Assembly (NCBI GenBank): GCA_043721775.1
Contig: JAYSQA010000374.1
Location: forward strand, 11,228-75,227
Direction of reading: 5' to 3'
Source: Stagnihabitans sp043721775
GTDB lineage: Bacteria; Pseudomonadota; Alphaproteobacteria; Rhodobacterales; Rhodobacteraceae
Length of the DNA: 64,000 nt
Part shown: piece by piece, positions 1-7,915 of the stretch
Layout: the number at the start of each line of letters is the position of its first letter
How positions within the stretch are numbered: the first letter of the stretch is position 1
Position numbers and translations under genes: made by a program
The notes under the pieces: model-generated
Told to the model about the DNA's origin: nothing
Database searches by the model: none
The model's input: the letters and a program-made list of their open reading frames with translations, nothing else

Positions 1-2
1 CA

Positions 3-650
3 TGGTTGGGCAAGGTGTCTGGCACGCGGGCGCATGGCCATCTGTTTGCCCCCGACCGGGTAGAGTTTGCCGGGGGAGAGCGGGTGTTCAGCGGGTCTTT
101 GTCGGACAGTGCCGCCTTGCGCGACTATGCGCCGAAGAATTTCCTGTCGAACCTGATCTGGAACACAAGGGGAGAGCGGCAGTGCTTTCAGTTCGGCCCG
201 AATGACGTGCAGGATTGCAGCCCCACTATGGCGGGTGATCCGAATGCGCAGATCTCGGTCATCTCGGGCGCGTGGGCTATTCCGCTGTTCCATTCCAACC
301 GGGATTTCGGCGATATCAGGCGGGAAGCCGCGCGGTTGCAGAAGATAGAGTCCGATCATCTTGCGATTTTGCGCGCCCACACCGCCAAGGCCCGCACCCG
401 CATCTGGACGCTGGCGGAGTTTGTGGAAAACCCGATGGAGCCGTTGCAAAGCATCGTCGATGAAATCAGCCCGCGCAGCCTTAGACGTCTGACTGAGGCG
501 CCGACGCTGGTGGGCCTGAAAGGCTTCGGCCAATTCTTGCAGAACCTGCGCAACCAGGGCATGCAACCTGTTCTGATGGGCAATTTCCCGACGGGTGATG
601 GGGCAATGCCAGCTGCCTTGCGCCGGGGCAGGCCCTATCTGGTGAAGTAA
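3..650 (+). CDS. Unrecognised protein, 5' end outside the window
   Basis: This frame is open from the left edge of the window to a TAA at 648-650, so the gene is probably truncated by the window border; a TTG at position 6 is the first possible start but nothing argues for it. About 215 codons are visible. The protein has no signal peptide or membrane segment in the visible part and contains a middle helical stretch rich in Arg, Ala and Glu. I recognise no motif. It lies 12 bases upstream of a sulfotransferase gene on the same strand, so the two may be co-transcribed and act on the same polysaccharide or small molecule, which is inference only. Confidence 0.55.
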   Translation, partial: WLGKVSGTRAHGHLFAPDRVEFAGGERVFSGSLSDSAALRDYAPKNFLSNLIWNTRGERQCFQFGPNDVQDCSPTMAGDPNAQISVISGAWAIPLFHSNRDFGDIRREAARLQKIESDHLAILRAHTAKARTRIWTLAEFVENPMEPLQSIVDEISPRSLRRLTEAPTLVGLKGFGQFLQNLRNQGMQPVLMGNFPTGDGAMPAALRRGRPYLVK

Positions 651-662
651 AGGACTGATCTC

Positions 663-2063
663 TTGGCCAAATCCCTTTTCCAATCTTTCGTCGTCTTTGC
701 GGAAATGCGGACGGGGTCGAATTTTCTTGAGGCCAATCTGAACGCGATTGCCGGGGTGATGTGCCATGGCGAGGCCTTCAACCCGGCTTTCATCGGCAAT
801 GAGAAAAAGCAGGAATTGCTGGGAGTGTCGATCCATCAGCGCAACCAGAATCCGGAAAGCTTGCTGAAGGCGATGCGGAAACAGACAGAAGGGCTGTCAG
901 GCTTTCGCTATTTCCACGACCATGACCCAAGGGTGTTCGATCTGGTGGCTGATGATCCGACGGTCGCCAAGGTGGTGCTGACGCGCAACCCATTGGAAAG
1001 CTATGTGAGCTGGAAGATCGCCAAGGAAAGCAACCAGTGGCGCACAACCTCGGCGGCCAACATCAAAACCGCGCGGCCGGAGTTTGATCTGGCGGAATTT
1101 CGCGACCGGGTCGATGAATGCCAGGCGTTTCAGGTGCGTTTGCTGAACCGGTTGCAGGTGTCGGGCCAGACTGCGTTTTACATCGACTATGACGACGTGC
1201 TGGATTTGCCGGTGATCAACGGGCTGGCGGCGTTTCTGGGGGTGGAGGGGCGGCTGGAGAAGCTGGACCTGTCCTTCAAGAAGCAGAACCCGGAACCGTT
1301 GCGGGAAAAGGTCTCCAATCCCGCTGAAATGGTGGCGGGCTTGGGGCGGATGGATTTCTTCAACATCGACCAGAGCCCCAGCTTTGAACCGCGCAGGCAG
1401 GCGGCGATCAATGGCTATATGGCGGGGGTGACGGTGCCGTTGCTGTTTCAGCCGGTCAAAGGTTCGGTCGAGGGGCAAGTGCGGGCGTGGTTGCAGGTTT
1501 ATGGCGAGGTGATCAATGCCTTTGACCGGCAAAGCCTGAAAGGTTGGCGGCAAGACAGGCCGGGACATCGCAGCTTTACCGTGCTGCGGCATCCCCTGGC
1601 GCGGGCGCATGGTGCTTTTTGCGAGTATCTGGAAAAGGACTGGATGCCGGAACTGCGGGGCCATCTGAAGCGGGTGCACAAGGTGGAATTGCCTGCGAAG
1701 GGAACGGGCTATGACGATGCCGCAGCACATCGGGCGGGGTTCCTGAAGTTTCTTGAGATGACAAAGCACCTGCACGCGGGCCGGACGGAACTGCGCACCC
1801 CGCCTCAATTGGCGACGCAATTGGCAACGGTGACCGGGTTTGGGCAGTTGCAGGCACCGGACCATCTGCTGCGCGAAGAGCGGTTGGCGGAGGGGCTGGC
1901 ATTTGTCTGCACCGAGGTGGGGGTGGCGATGAAGCCCTTGCCTGCGGTGGTTGAGAAGGAAGTTTTTCCCTTGGCCGAGATTTACGGGCGCGATCTGGAG
2001 GTTGCGGCGCGGGATGCTTATGGCCGAGATTATGCGGCCTTTGGTTATGGCGATTGGCAGTAG
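663..2063 (+). CDS. Two-domain sulfotransferase
   Basis: 466 residues from a TTG start at 663. The N-terminal half carries both PAPS-binding signatures: a 5'-phosphosulfate loop near residues 14-21 (EMRTGSNF) and a 3'-phosphate motif near 104-113 (VVLTRNPLES). The C-terminal half has a second 3'-phosphate-type motif at about 305-317 (FTVLRHPLARAHG) and a tail resembling the Sulfotransfer_2 family (RDYAAFGY), but no obvious second 5' loop. Such enzymes move sulfate from PAPS to a hydroxyl of a glycan or metabolite. The acceptor cannot be told. The gene follows an unrecognised gene by 12 bases and its last 19 bases overlap the convergent MaoC-like gene. Confidence 0.8.
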   Translation: MAKSLFQSFVVFAEMRTGSNFLEANLNAIAGVMCHGEAFNPAFIGNEKKQELLGVSIHQRNQNPESLLKAMRKQTEGLSGFRYFHDHDPRVFDLVADDPTVAKVVLTRNPLESYVSWKIAKESNQWRTTSAANIKTARPEFDLAEFRDRVDECQAFQVRLLNRLQVSGQTAFYIDYDDVLDLPVINGLAAFLGVEGRLEKLDLSFKKQNPEPLREKVSNPAEMVAGLGRMDFFNIDQSPSFEPRRQAAINGYMAGVTVPLLFQPVKGSVEGQVRAWLQVYGEVINAFDRQSLKGWRQDRPGHRSFTVLRHPLARAHGAFCEYLEKDWMPELRGHLKRVHKVELPAKGTGYDDAAAHRAGFLKFLEMTKHLHAGRTELRTPPQLATQLATVTGFGQLQAPDHLLREERLAEGLAFVCTEVGVAMKPLPAVVEKEVFPLAEIYGRDLEVAARDAYGRDYAAFGYGDWQ

Positions 2064-2491
2064 GCCATTAGGCGCTGCTCTCCACGCTGGACGGTTGCGC
2101 CGTGGTGGTTTTCAACCTCGATGCTGAGGGTCAGCAGGCCTTTGTCAGCAGCGGGGCGTTTGGCTTTTACCGTGATGCGGGCGCGGACACGGTCATTGGC
2201 GAAAACCGGGGCGCGGAAGGACCAATCGTAGCCCAGGCTGGCGAAGGTGTTGAAGTGTGCGGGGGCGGTGGATTTGAGGCCCTCGATCAGCGACAGGATC
2301 AAGAGGCCGTGCGCGACGCGTTGGGGGAAGCCGTGGGCTTGCGCGCCTTGGTCGGAGAGGTGGATCTCGAAGCGGTCTTGGGTCAGGGCGGCAAAGGTGT
2401 CGATGGTGGCCGCCGTAACCTCGGCCCAGTCTGTCAGGATCTGGTCGCCGGGTTGGACTTGGTCGAAGTTGTAAAGGCCGGGGGGCAGCAT
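2045..2491 (-). CDS. MaoC-like (R)-hydratase / dehydratase
   Basis: 148 residues, the usual length of a single hot-dog-fold MaoC domain. The hydratase signature is visible as Asp-Arg-Phe-Glu-Ile-His near residues 38-43, the catalytic Asp and His being spaced as in (R)-specific enoyl-CoA hydratases, followed by the helix motif HGLLILSL. Family members hydrate trans-2-enoyl-CoA or related thioesters. Its ATG directly abuts the nagA stop codon with no gap, so it is the last gene of the amino-sugar operon, an unexpected place for an acyl-CoA enzyme. It may have joined the operon passively, or it may dehydrate a sugar-derived thioester. The family call is secure; the substrate is unknown. Confidence 0.82.
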   Translation of the reverse strand: MLPPGLYNFDQVQPGDQILTDWAEVTAATIDTFAALTQDRFEIHLSDQGAQAHGFPQRVAHGLLILSLIEGLKSTAPAHFNTFASLGYDWSFRAPVFANDRVRARITVKAKRPAADKGLLTLSIEVENHHGATVQRGEQRLMAYCQSP

Positions 2492-3598
2492 TCAGGCCAG
2501 CCCGGTTTGGGCGACGGTCCAGTCTTGGTTGAGCAACAGAAGGTCGTGCAGGCTTTGGCCGATCAGGCCGGTGCGGCGACCGATGACCTTGGCGGGGATG
2601 GTGGTTGCCATGCGAAGTGCTGTGGCAGGGGCAATGTGCAGGACGTTGATCAGCCTCGCGACGCTTTGCGCCATGGTAATATGGGCACCGGCGAGGGAAC
2701 CCTCGGCATTGACCAGACGGCCATTCACCAGGCGGATTTCGTTGCCGTAAAGGGTGAAATGGTCTGACCCACCGACCGTGGACATGGAATCAGAGACGAG
2801 GAAGGTGGTGTCGGGTAGCGGTCTGGCGCGCAGGGCCAGAGCCACCATTTCGTCTGCCACATGGATGCCGTCGCAGATGATTCCGGTGTAAGCAGTGGAG
2901 TTGATGCAGGCCCCGGTGACGCCGGGGGTGCGGTTCAGCATCGGCGACATGGCGTTGTAAAGATGAGTGAAGCAGGTCGCGCCCTCTGTCAGGCAGGCGC
3001 TGACATGTTCGGCGGTGGTGTCGGAATGGCCGAGCGAGACGACGGCACCGGTTTCGGCCAAGGCAGCGATGTCGCCCGGGGAGACGCCCTCGGGGGCGAC
3101 AGTGATCATCACCGGCACGTTTGCGGCGCGAAGGCGTTGGACGACGGCAAGGGTGCGCTGGTCGAAGGGCCGGATGAAGCGGGCGGCATGGGTGCCACGG
3201 CGGGCAACGGAAAGGTGCGGGCCCTCGATATGCAGGCCAAGGATGCCGGGGATGCCGTACGCCGCAAGCGCAGCTTCGGCGGCATGGTCGAGCACCTCGG
3301 GCGCGTCGGTGATGACCGTGGGCAGAACGGCCACGGTGCCGAAACGGCGGTGGGCGGCGGCGATGATTTGCATCGCAGCGGCGGTGGGACTGGTGTTCAC
3401 AAGGGCATCGCCGCCGCCGTTGACTTGCAGGTCAAGGTAGCCTGGGGTCAGGGTGCCAGCCAAGGTTTGTAGCGCTGTTCCGGCGGGAATGGTGGTCAGA
3501 ATCGCGGTGACGGTGCCGTTTTGCACGGAGACATAGCCGGTGCGCAGGGTTTGGCCGTCAAAGATCTGGTCAGGGTGCAGGTAGGTTGTCGCGGTCAT
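2492..3598 (-). CDS. nagA: N-acetylglucosamine-6-phosphate deacetylase
   Basis: 368 residues, typical of NagA (amidohydrolase superfamily, cytoplasmic). It hydrolyses GlcNAc-6-phosphate to glucosamine-6-phosphate and acetate. Visible family motifs are DLQVNGGGD near 56-64, the metal-binding HIEGPHL near 123-129, a His-containing LGHSDTTAEH, THLYNAMSPM, and the C-terminal catalytic-Asp motif LVSDSMST. The start ATG lies 70 bases after the ROK-kinase stop codon, in the same direction. With the upstream kinase and SIS-domain protein it gives the full GlcNAc to fructose-6-phosphate route. Confidence 0.93.
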   Translation of the reverse strand: MTATTYLHPDQIFDGQTLRTGYVSVQNGTVTAILTTIPAGTALQTLAGTLTPGYLDLQVNGGGDALVNTSPTAAAMQIIAAAHRRFGTVAVLPTVITDAPEVLDHAAEAALAAYGIPGILGLHIEGPHLSVARRGTHAARFIRPFDQRTLAVVQRLRAANVPVMITVAPEGVSPGDIAALAETGAVVSLGHSDTTAEHVSACLTEGATCFTHLYNAMSPMLNRTPGVTGACINSTAYTGIICDGIHVADEMVALALRARPLPDTTFLVSDSMSTVGGSDHFTLYGNEIRLVNGRLVNAEGSLAGAHITMAQSVARLINVLHIAPATALRMATTIPAKVIGRRTGLIGQSLHDLLLLNQDWTVAQTGLA

Positions 3599-3668
3599 GG
3601 GGCCTCCCTTCCGCTGCAGCGCAGCTTGGCGGCTCTATCGGGGAAAGTGGGCGGGAAGGGAAGGGGCG

Positions 3669-4592
3669 TCATGGGGCGGCCCGTTCCAGGAAAGCGGCAT
3701 AGGCGGCCCCACGCGCGCCGGTGGTATCGCCACCCTCGGCCAGCAGAAGGGGCGGGTAGGGGTAGCCGGGCAGGGCACAGTGGGTGAGGGCATGGGTCAG
3801 GTCTGCAATCAGGCCATTCGCGCGAGACAAGCCGCCGGCGAGGACGATGCAGGCGGGGTCGACGGTAAGGGTCAGGGTATGGATCAGTTCGGCAGTCAGT
3901 TCGCACCAGATGGCCCAGCATTTGGCGATGTCAGTGTCGGTTTGGCGCAAGCTGACTATGTCTTCGGGGGGGAGGGTGCGATGGGTCAGGTGGGTGACAA
4001 TGCGGGCGAGGCCGGGACCTGCGATGAGGGTCTCGGTGCAGCCAAGGCGGCCGCAGCCGCAGCGGATGATCGGCAGGTTGTGGGCTGCGATAATGGCGGC
4101 GGGCAGGGCAAAGTGGCCGAATTCACCGCCGAGGCCCGAGGGGCCTTGCAGGAGGCGGCCCTCGATGACGATGCCGCCGGCGAGGCCGGTGCCGAGGTTG
4201 AGGGACAGCGCGGTGCGGTAGCCTTTGGCGGCTCCGAATTGCGCCTCGGACAGGGTCTGGGCGCGGCAGTCGTTGATGTAGGTGATTTTGCGGCTAGAGG
4301 CGGTTTCGATGTCGGCGGGGAAGGGGTGGCCGGTCGCGGGCAGGTTGGCGGTGAGGGCTATTCCGGTGGTGGGGTTGATCAGGCCTGCGGCGGCGATGCC
4401 GATGGGAAGGTTCGGGGTATGGCTTTCGACCCAGGCTATCTGTGCAGCAAGGGCGGCGATCAGTTCGGGGTAGGTTTTGGGCGTGGCTATCCGGTTCGAT
4501 GTGACCCTGTTCCAGCGGGAATCGAAAAGCTGCGCCTCGATCTTGGTGCCGCCGAGGTCGATGCCTGCTGCGATATGGGGGGCCGAAGTCAT
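3669..4592 (-). CDS. nagK: ROK-family N-acetylglucosamine kinase
   Basis: 307 residues from the ATG at 4592, chosen because it overlaps the upstream stop codon as ATGA and gives the standard ROK length; a longer open frame upstream is proline/arginine-rich shadow sequence. The N-terminal phosphate-binding loop (DLGGTK), the NLGTGLAGG motif, GGEFGH, and the ROK zinc motif CGCGRLGCTE are all present. ROK kinases phosphorylate hexoses with ATP. In this operon, between a SIS isomerase/deaminase and NagA, the expected reaction is GlcNAc to GlcNAc-6-phosphate after import by the ABC transporter. Substrate is inferred from context; glucose or glucosamine cannot be excluded. Confidence 0.86.
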   Translation of the reverse strand: MTSAPHIAAGIDLGGTKIEAQLFDSRWNRVTSNRIATPKTYPELIAALAAQIAWVESHTPNLPIGIAAAGLINPTTGIALTANLPATGHPFPADIETASSRKITYINDCRAQTLSEAQFGAAKGYRTALSLNLGTGLAGGIVIEGRLLQGPSGLGGEFGHFALPAAIIAAHNLPIIRCGCGRLGCTETLIAGPGLARIVTHLTHRTLPPEDIVSLRQTDTDIAKCWAIWCELTAELIHTLTLTVDPACIVLAGGLSRANGLIADLTHALTHCALPGYPYPPLLLAEGGDTTGARGAAYAAFLERAAP

Positions 4593-5596
4593 ATGGTTTG
4601 GGTCACTTTGGACAGAGTCTCGGGACGGTCGGGGTCGTGGCCCAAGGTAAGGGCGGTGGCGAGGACGAGGGGGTATGTCAGGCACAGCAGCATGGCTGCG
4701 GCTGCGGCGGGGGTCAGGTCTTGCCTGCCTGTGTCAGAGGGGCGGATACGGTAGGTGGTGCCGCCAGCGGTTTTGAACCGGGCCTCGGCGGTATCGAGCG
4801 AGGCTTGGACATCGGGTTGTTCGGTATCAAGGATCAGGATCAGCAGCGGTTTGGTGGCCAGTTGCAGGGGGCCGTGGAGGACCTCGCTGGACGAGTAGGC
4901 CTCGGCATGGATGGCGCAGGTCTCTTTCAGTTTGAGGGCGAGTTCCTGGGCGGCGCCGTAGCCGGTGTCGCGGCCGATGACGTAGACGTGGTTGGCACGG
5001 AGGAGGGCGGAGAGGAGGGCTTTGGTTTGGGGGAGAGGTTTAAGGGGCGTGTCGAAGGCTTGGGCTGAGGTCTCGGCCCTTGTGGCGTAGGCGGGGGCGA
5101 GGTGGGACAGAAGGGCCATTCCGGCGGCGATAGAGCCTATGACGGACTTGGTGGCGGGGACGGCGAGTTCGGGGCCTGCGCCTATGGGCAGGGTCAGGTT
5201 GGCATGTTCGGACACGGGGGAGTTGGGGGAGTTGATCAGGGCTATGACGGTGGCACCACGGGCGCGCGCACCTTGGGCGGAGAGGACGAGGTCGTTTGAG
5301 GCACCGGATTGCGAGACGACGAGGGCCAGGACACCGTCGAGGGCGACGCCTTTGCCAACCGAAAAGATGGAGGGGGGGAGGGAGGTCATTGGTAGGCCGG
5401 TTTCACGCATGAACTCGTAGGACAGGATATTGGCGGCGGCGTCGGAAGAGCCTCTTGCGATGGTGTAGATGGCTTTGGGGGTGAGGGAGGCGATTTTAGC
5501 AGCGTCAGAGATTGATATGGCGGTGCGGATGGTGGTGGCGAAGACCGTGGCGGCCTCGGCCATTTCGGATTTCATGTGCGCGCCGGGGGTGGTCAT
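4589..5596 (-). CDS. SIS-domain aminosugar isomerase/deaminase (NagB-II/AgaS type)
   Basis: 335 residues from the ATG at 5596, which overlaps the preceding stop as ATGA. It contains two SIS sugar-phosphate-binding domains (roughly 26-165 and 190-330) and resembles the isomerase half of GlmS without the glutaminase half. Motifs include ARGSSDAAANIL, SQSGASNDLV in the first domain and SSEVLHGPLQL in the second. Proteins of this build in GlcNAc operons act as glucosamine-6-phosphate deaminases (NagB-II), giving fructose-6-phosphate and ammonia. No classical NagB is present in the window, so this gene most likely fills that step. Confidence 0.85.
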   Translation of the reverse strand: MTTPGAHMKSEMAEAATVFATTIRTAISISDAAKIASLTPKAIYTIARGSSDAAANILSYEFMRETGLPMTSLPPSIFSVGKGVALDGVLALVVSQSGASNDLVLSAQGARARGATVIALINSPNSPVSEHANLTLPIGAGPELAVPATKSVIGSIAAGMALLSHLAPAYATRAETSAQAFDTPLKPLPQTKALLSALLRANHVYVIGRDTGYGAAQELALKLKETCAIHAEAYSSSEVLHGPLQLATKPLLILILDTEQPDVQASLDTAEARFKTAGGTTYRIRPSDTGRQDLTPAAAAAMLLCLTYPLVLATALTLGHDPDRPETLSKVTQTI

Positions 5597-6735
5597 TTGC
5601 GCAGGCCGTAGTTGTCGAGTTTGGCCCAGACTGCGGACAGGTCGACGACAGTGCCCCTTGTCCGGGCCTGGTCGAGGCCTAACGCGGCGATGCCGGCCTC
5701 CATGGCGTCGAGAACCGAGACGGGCAGGCCTGCGGCTTCGCCTCGCAGGAATTTGCTGATGTCGCGGCACATCAGGGTGTCGGCGCCGTAGTGGGCGCCT
5801 TTGTTGGCGGCACCTTGGGTGTAGTCGTTGTCGACAAGGCGGCGGCCGTCGCGGGCGGTGACTTTGAGGAAGCCGCGGACGAAATCGCCCTCGGCCATGC
5901 CGTGGGTGCCCATGACGCAGAAGCGGCGGTGTTCATCCGGGACGTTGAGATTGGTGTGGAAGGCGAGGGACGCGCCGGTTTCGTATTGCAGGATCGAGGT
6001 CTGGAAGTCGATGATATCGCCATCGGAATGGAAGGGGTCTTCGACGGATTCCCAGACGGATTTCTTGACGTGGAATATCTCGGCCTCGGCGTTGTTGGAG
6101 GGAGCGTTTTCGGGGAGGAAGCTTTTGCGCCCCCCGAAAGAGGCCAGTTTTTCGGGGCGCGATGCGGTGACCATGTTGTAGATGTCGAGATCGTGGCAGC
6201 ACTTTTCCAGCATGAAACCGCCGGAATAGTGAACCTTTCGCCGCCAGTCGCGCATGAAGAAGGCGCCGTGGTAGGGGGCGATATGTTCGTTGGCTTCAAG
6301 GGAGACGATGCGGCCAAGCTGGCCCTCCGCGAGGGAAGCGCGCAGGTCAACCATGTGTTGGGAATAGCGCAGGACCAGGCCAATCATGGCGCGGTTCGCT
6401 CCGCCGTGGAGGGAGAGCAGGCGGGCGAGTTCCAGGGTCTCGTCGATCGACACCACCACTGGCTTTTCGGTGAACATCTGAACGCCAGCCTCAAGCCCAA
6501 GGCGGATGTGTTCAAGGTGAAAGAGGTTGGGGGAGAAGACGCAGAACAGATCGGGGTTGGCGTCGGACAGCATGGCCTCAACCGTGGGGTAGCGAGGGGT
6601 GTCGGTGCCGATCATCTCCAAGTAGGTTGGCTGGGGGTCGTAGAAACCCACAAACTCCACCTCGGGCATTTCGGCTTTCAGGGTGGACAGGACGTGACCG
6701 GCCCGCAGGCCGATGCCTGCTGTGACAACGCGCAT
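5593..6735 (-). CDS. Gfo/Idh/MocA-family oxidoreductase
   Basis: 380 residues. The ATG at 6735 is supported by a strong AAGGAGA ribosome site 6 bases upstream; a longer frame would overlap the ATPase gene. The N-terminus begins with a Rossmann nucleotide-binding fold (VVTAGIGLRAGH), includes the family motif FTEKPVV and a His/Asp pair in EKCCHDLD that matches the catalytic region of inositol and sugar dehydrogenases. These enzymes oxidise or reduce sugars with NAD(P). Its place between the ABC ATPase and the SIS gene suggests it handles an amino sugar, a derivative such as an anhydro or keto sugar, or a chito-oligosaccharide end. Which one is not visible. Confidence 0.82.
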   Translation of the reverse strand: MRVVTAGIGLRAGHVLSTLKAEMPEVEFVGFYDPQPTYLEMIGTDTPRYPTVEAMLSDANPDLFCVFSPNLFHLEHIRLGLEAGVQMFTEKPVVVSIDETLELARLLSLHGGANRAMIGLVLRYSQHMVDLRASLAEGQLGRIVSLEANEHIAPYHGAFFMRDWRRKVHYSGGFMLEKCCHDLDIYNMVTASRPEKLASFGGRKSFLPENAPSNNAEAEIFHVKKSVWESVEDPFHSDGDIIDFQTSILQYETGASLAFHTNLNVPDEHRRFCVMGTHGMAEGDFVRGFLKVTARDGRRLVDNDYTQGAANKGAHYGADTLMCRDISKFLRGEAAGLPVSVLDAMEAGIAALGLDQARTRGTVVDLSAVWAKLDNYGLRK

Positions 6736-6746
6736 TATAGTCTCCT

Positions 6747-7844
6747 TCAGGCGACGAGGGCGGGGGCCATGAGGCGGCGCAGGACGGTTCCGCTGGCGTC
6801 GAATACGTGGCAATCGGCGGGGTTGATAGACAGATCGACGGTCTGGCCTTCGGCAACGGCGGCGTCACCGGGCAAGGCGGCGCAGAAGCGCTGGCCGTTG
6901 GGCATGTGACCATAGGTGATCGAGGTGCCGCCCAAGCGTTCCAGCACGCGGACTTTCATGGACAGGCCTTGCCCCAGGTGGATGTTTTCGGGGCGCATGC
7001 CAACCTCTATCCGGTCGCCCTTGCGGGCGTTTCCACCGTCAACGGGCAGGGTCATCTGGACACCGCCATCGAGTTCGACGGCAAGGCCACGGGTGTCGTT
7101 GCCCAAGATCTTGGCGGGGACGAGGTTCATGTTGGGTTGGCCGATGAAGGTGGCGACGAAGCGGGTGGCGGGGTGGTGGTAAAGCTCCATCGGGGTGCCG
7201 AACTGTTCAACCTTGCCGGCGTTCAGCACGACAATGCGGTGGGCCATGGTCATTGCCTCTACCTGGTCATGCGTCACATAGATCATCGTGGCTGCAAGAT
7301 CGCGGTGCAGTTGGGAAAGTTCGACCCGCATGCCACCGCGCAGAGCTGCATCGAGGTTCGACAGCGGTTCGTCGAACAGGAAGATTTTGGGGTTGCGAAC
7401 GATACTGCGCCCGATAGCGACGCGCTGGCGCTGGCCGCCGGAAAGCTGGCCGGGCTTCAATTGCAACTTCTCAGTCAATTGCAGGATTTCGGCGGCTTTG
7501 GCGACTTTGGACTTCACCTCTGCTTCGGGCAGTTTCTGCACGCGAAGGGGGAAGGCGATGTTCTCGTAGACGGTCAGGTGCGGGTAGAGCGCGTAGGATT
7601 GGAACACCATCGAAATGCCGCGGTCCACCGGGGCAAGGGCCGAGACATCAGTGCCTTCGATGACGATGGCGCCAGAAGTCGCCTCTTCCAGCCCGGCGAC
7701 GATGCGCAACAGGGTGGATTTGCCACACCCGGAGGGGCCGACGAAGACGACGAATTCCTTGTCCTTGATGGCAAGGTCAATGCCCTTCAGGACGGACGAG
7801 GTGCCGAAGGACTTTGTGATATTTTGCAGGTTCAGCGTGGCCAT
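6747..7844 (-). CDS. Sugar ABC transporter ATPase, UgpC/MsmK/MalK type
   Basis: 365 residues. Walker A (GPSGCGKST, about 37-45), Q-loop, signature LSGGQRQRVAIGRS, Walker B (IFLFDEPLSNLD) and the H-loop THDQVEAM are all present, followed by a C-terminal TOBE/OB regulatory domain as in MalK-type carbohydrate importers. It would drive uptake through the two permeases upstream in the operon. It is separated from the binding-protein gene by 71 bases that contain a GC-rich hairpin, and 11 bases precede the next start. Confidence 0.93.
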   Translation of the reverse strand: MATLNLQNITKSFGTSSVLKGIDLAIKDKEFVVFVGPSGCGKSTLLRIVAGLEEATSGAIVIEGTDVSALAPVDRGISMVFQSYALYPHLTVYENIAFPLRVQKLPEAEVKSKVAKAAEILQLTEKLQLKPGQLSGGQRQRVAIGRSIVRNPKIFLFDEPLSNLDAALRGGMRVELSQLHRDLAATMIYVTHDQVEAMTMAHRIVVLNAGKVEQFGTPMELYHHPATRFVATFIGQPNMNLVPAKILGNDTRGLAVELDGGVQMTLPVDGGNARKGDRIEVGMRPENIHLGQGLSMKVRVLERLGGTSITYGHMPNGQRFCAALPGDAAVAEGQTVDLSINPADCHVFDASGTVLRRLMAPALVA

Positions 7845-7883
7845 TTGGGTCCTCGGGCAAAGCAGGCGGGGGGCTAAGAGGGG

Positions 7884-7907
7884 GCGGGCGACACTAAGGC
7901 CGCCCGC
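7884..7907 (-). terminator. GC-rich hairpin between binding-protein and ATPase genes
   Basis: A perfect 7-bp inverted repeat (GCGGGCG / CGCCCGC) with a 10-base loop begins 8 bases past the stop codon of the binding-protein gene. It has no T-run. Hairpins here commonly stabilise the upstream mRNA or partly stop transcription so that the binding protein is made in excess over ATPase and permeases. That role is inferred from position. Confidence 0.5.
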
Positions 7908-7915
7908 TGTAGGGG

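Noticed and set aside
897..1865. Long open frame on the minus strand inside the sulfotransferase gene
   Set aside because: Antisense shadow of a GC-rich gene: His/Arg/Pro-rich translation, no ribosome site and no recognisable motif, whereas the plus strand has clear PAPS motifs.
3597..4754. Glycine-rich open frame on the plus strand, opposite the ROK kinase
   Set aside because: Translation is an Ala/Gly/Asp repeat-like composition typical of antisense to a high-GC gene; the minus strand has the ROK motifs and coupled starts.
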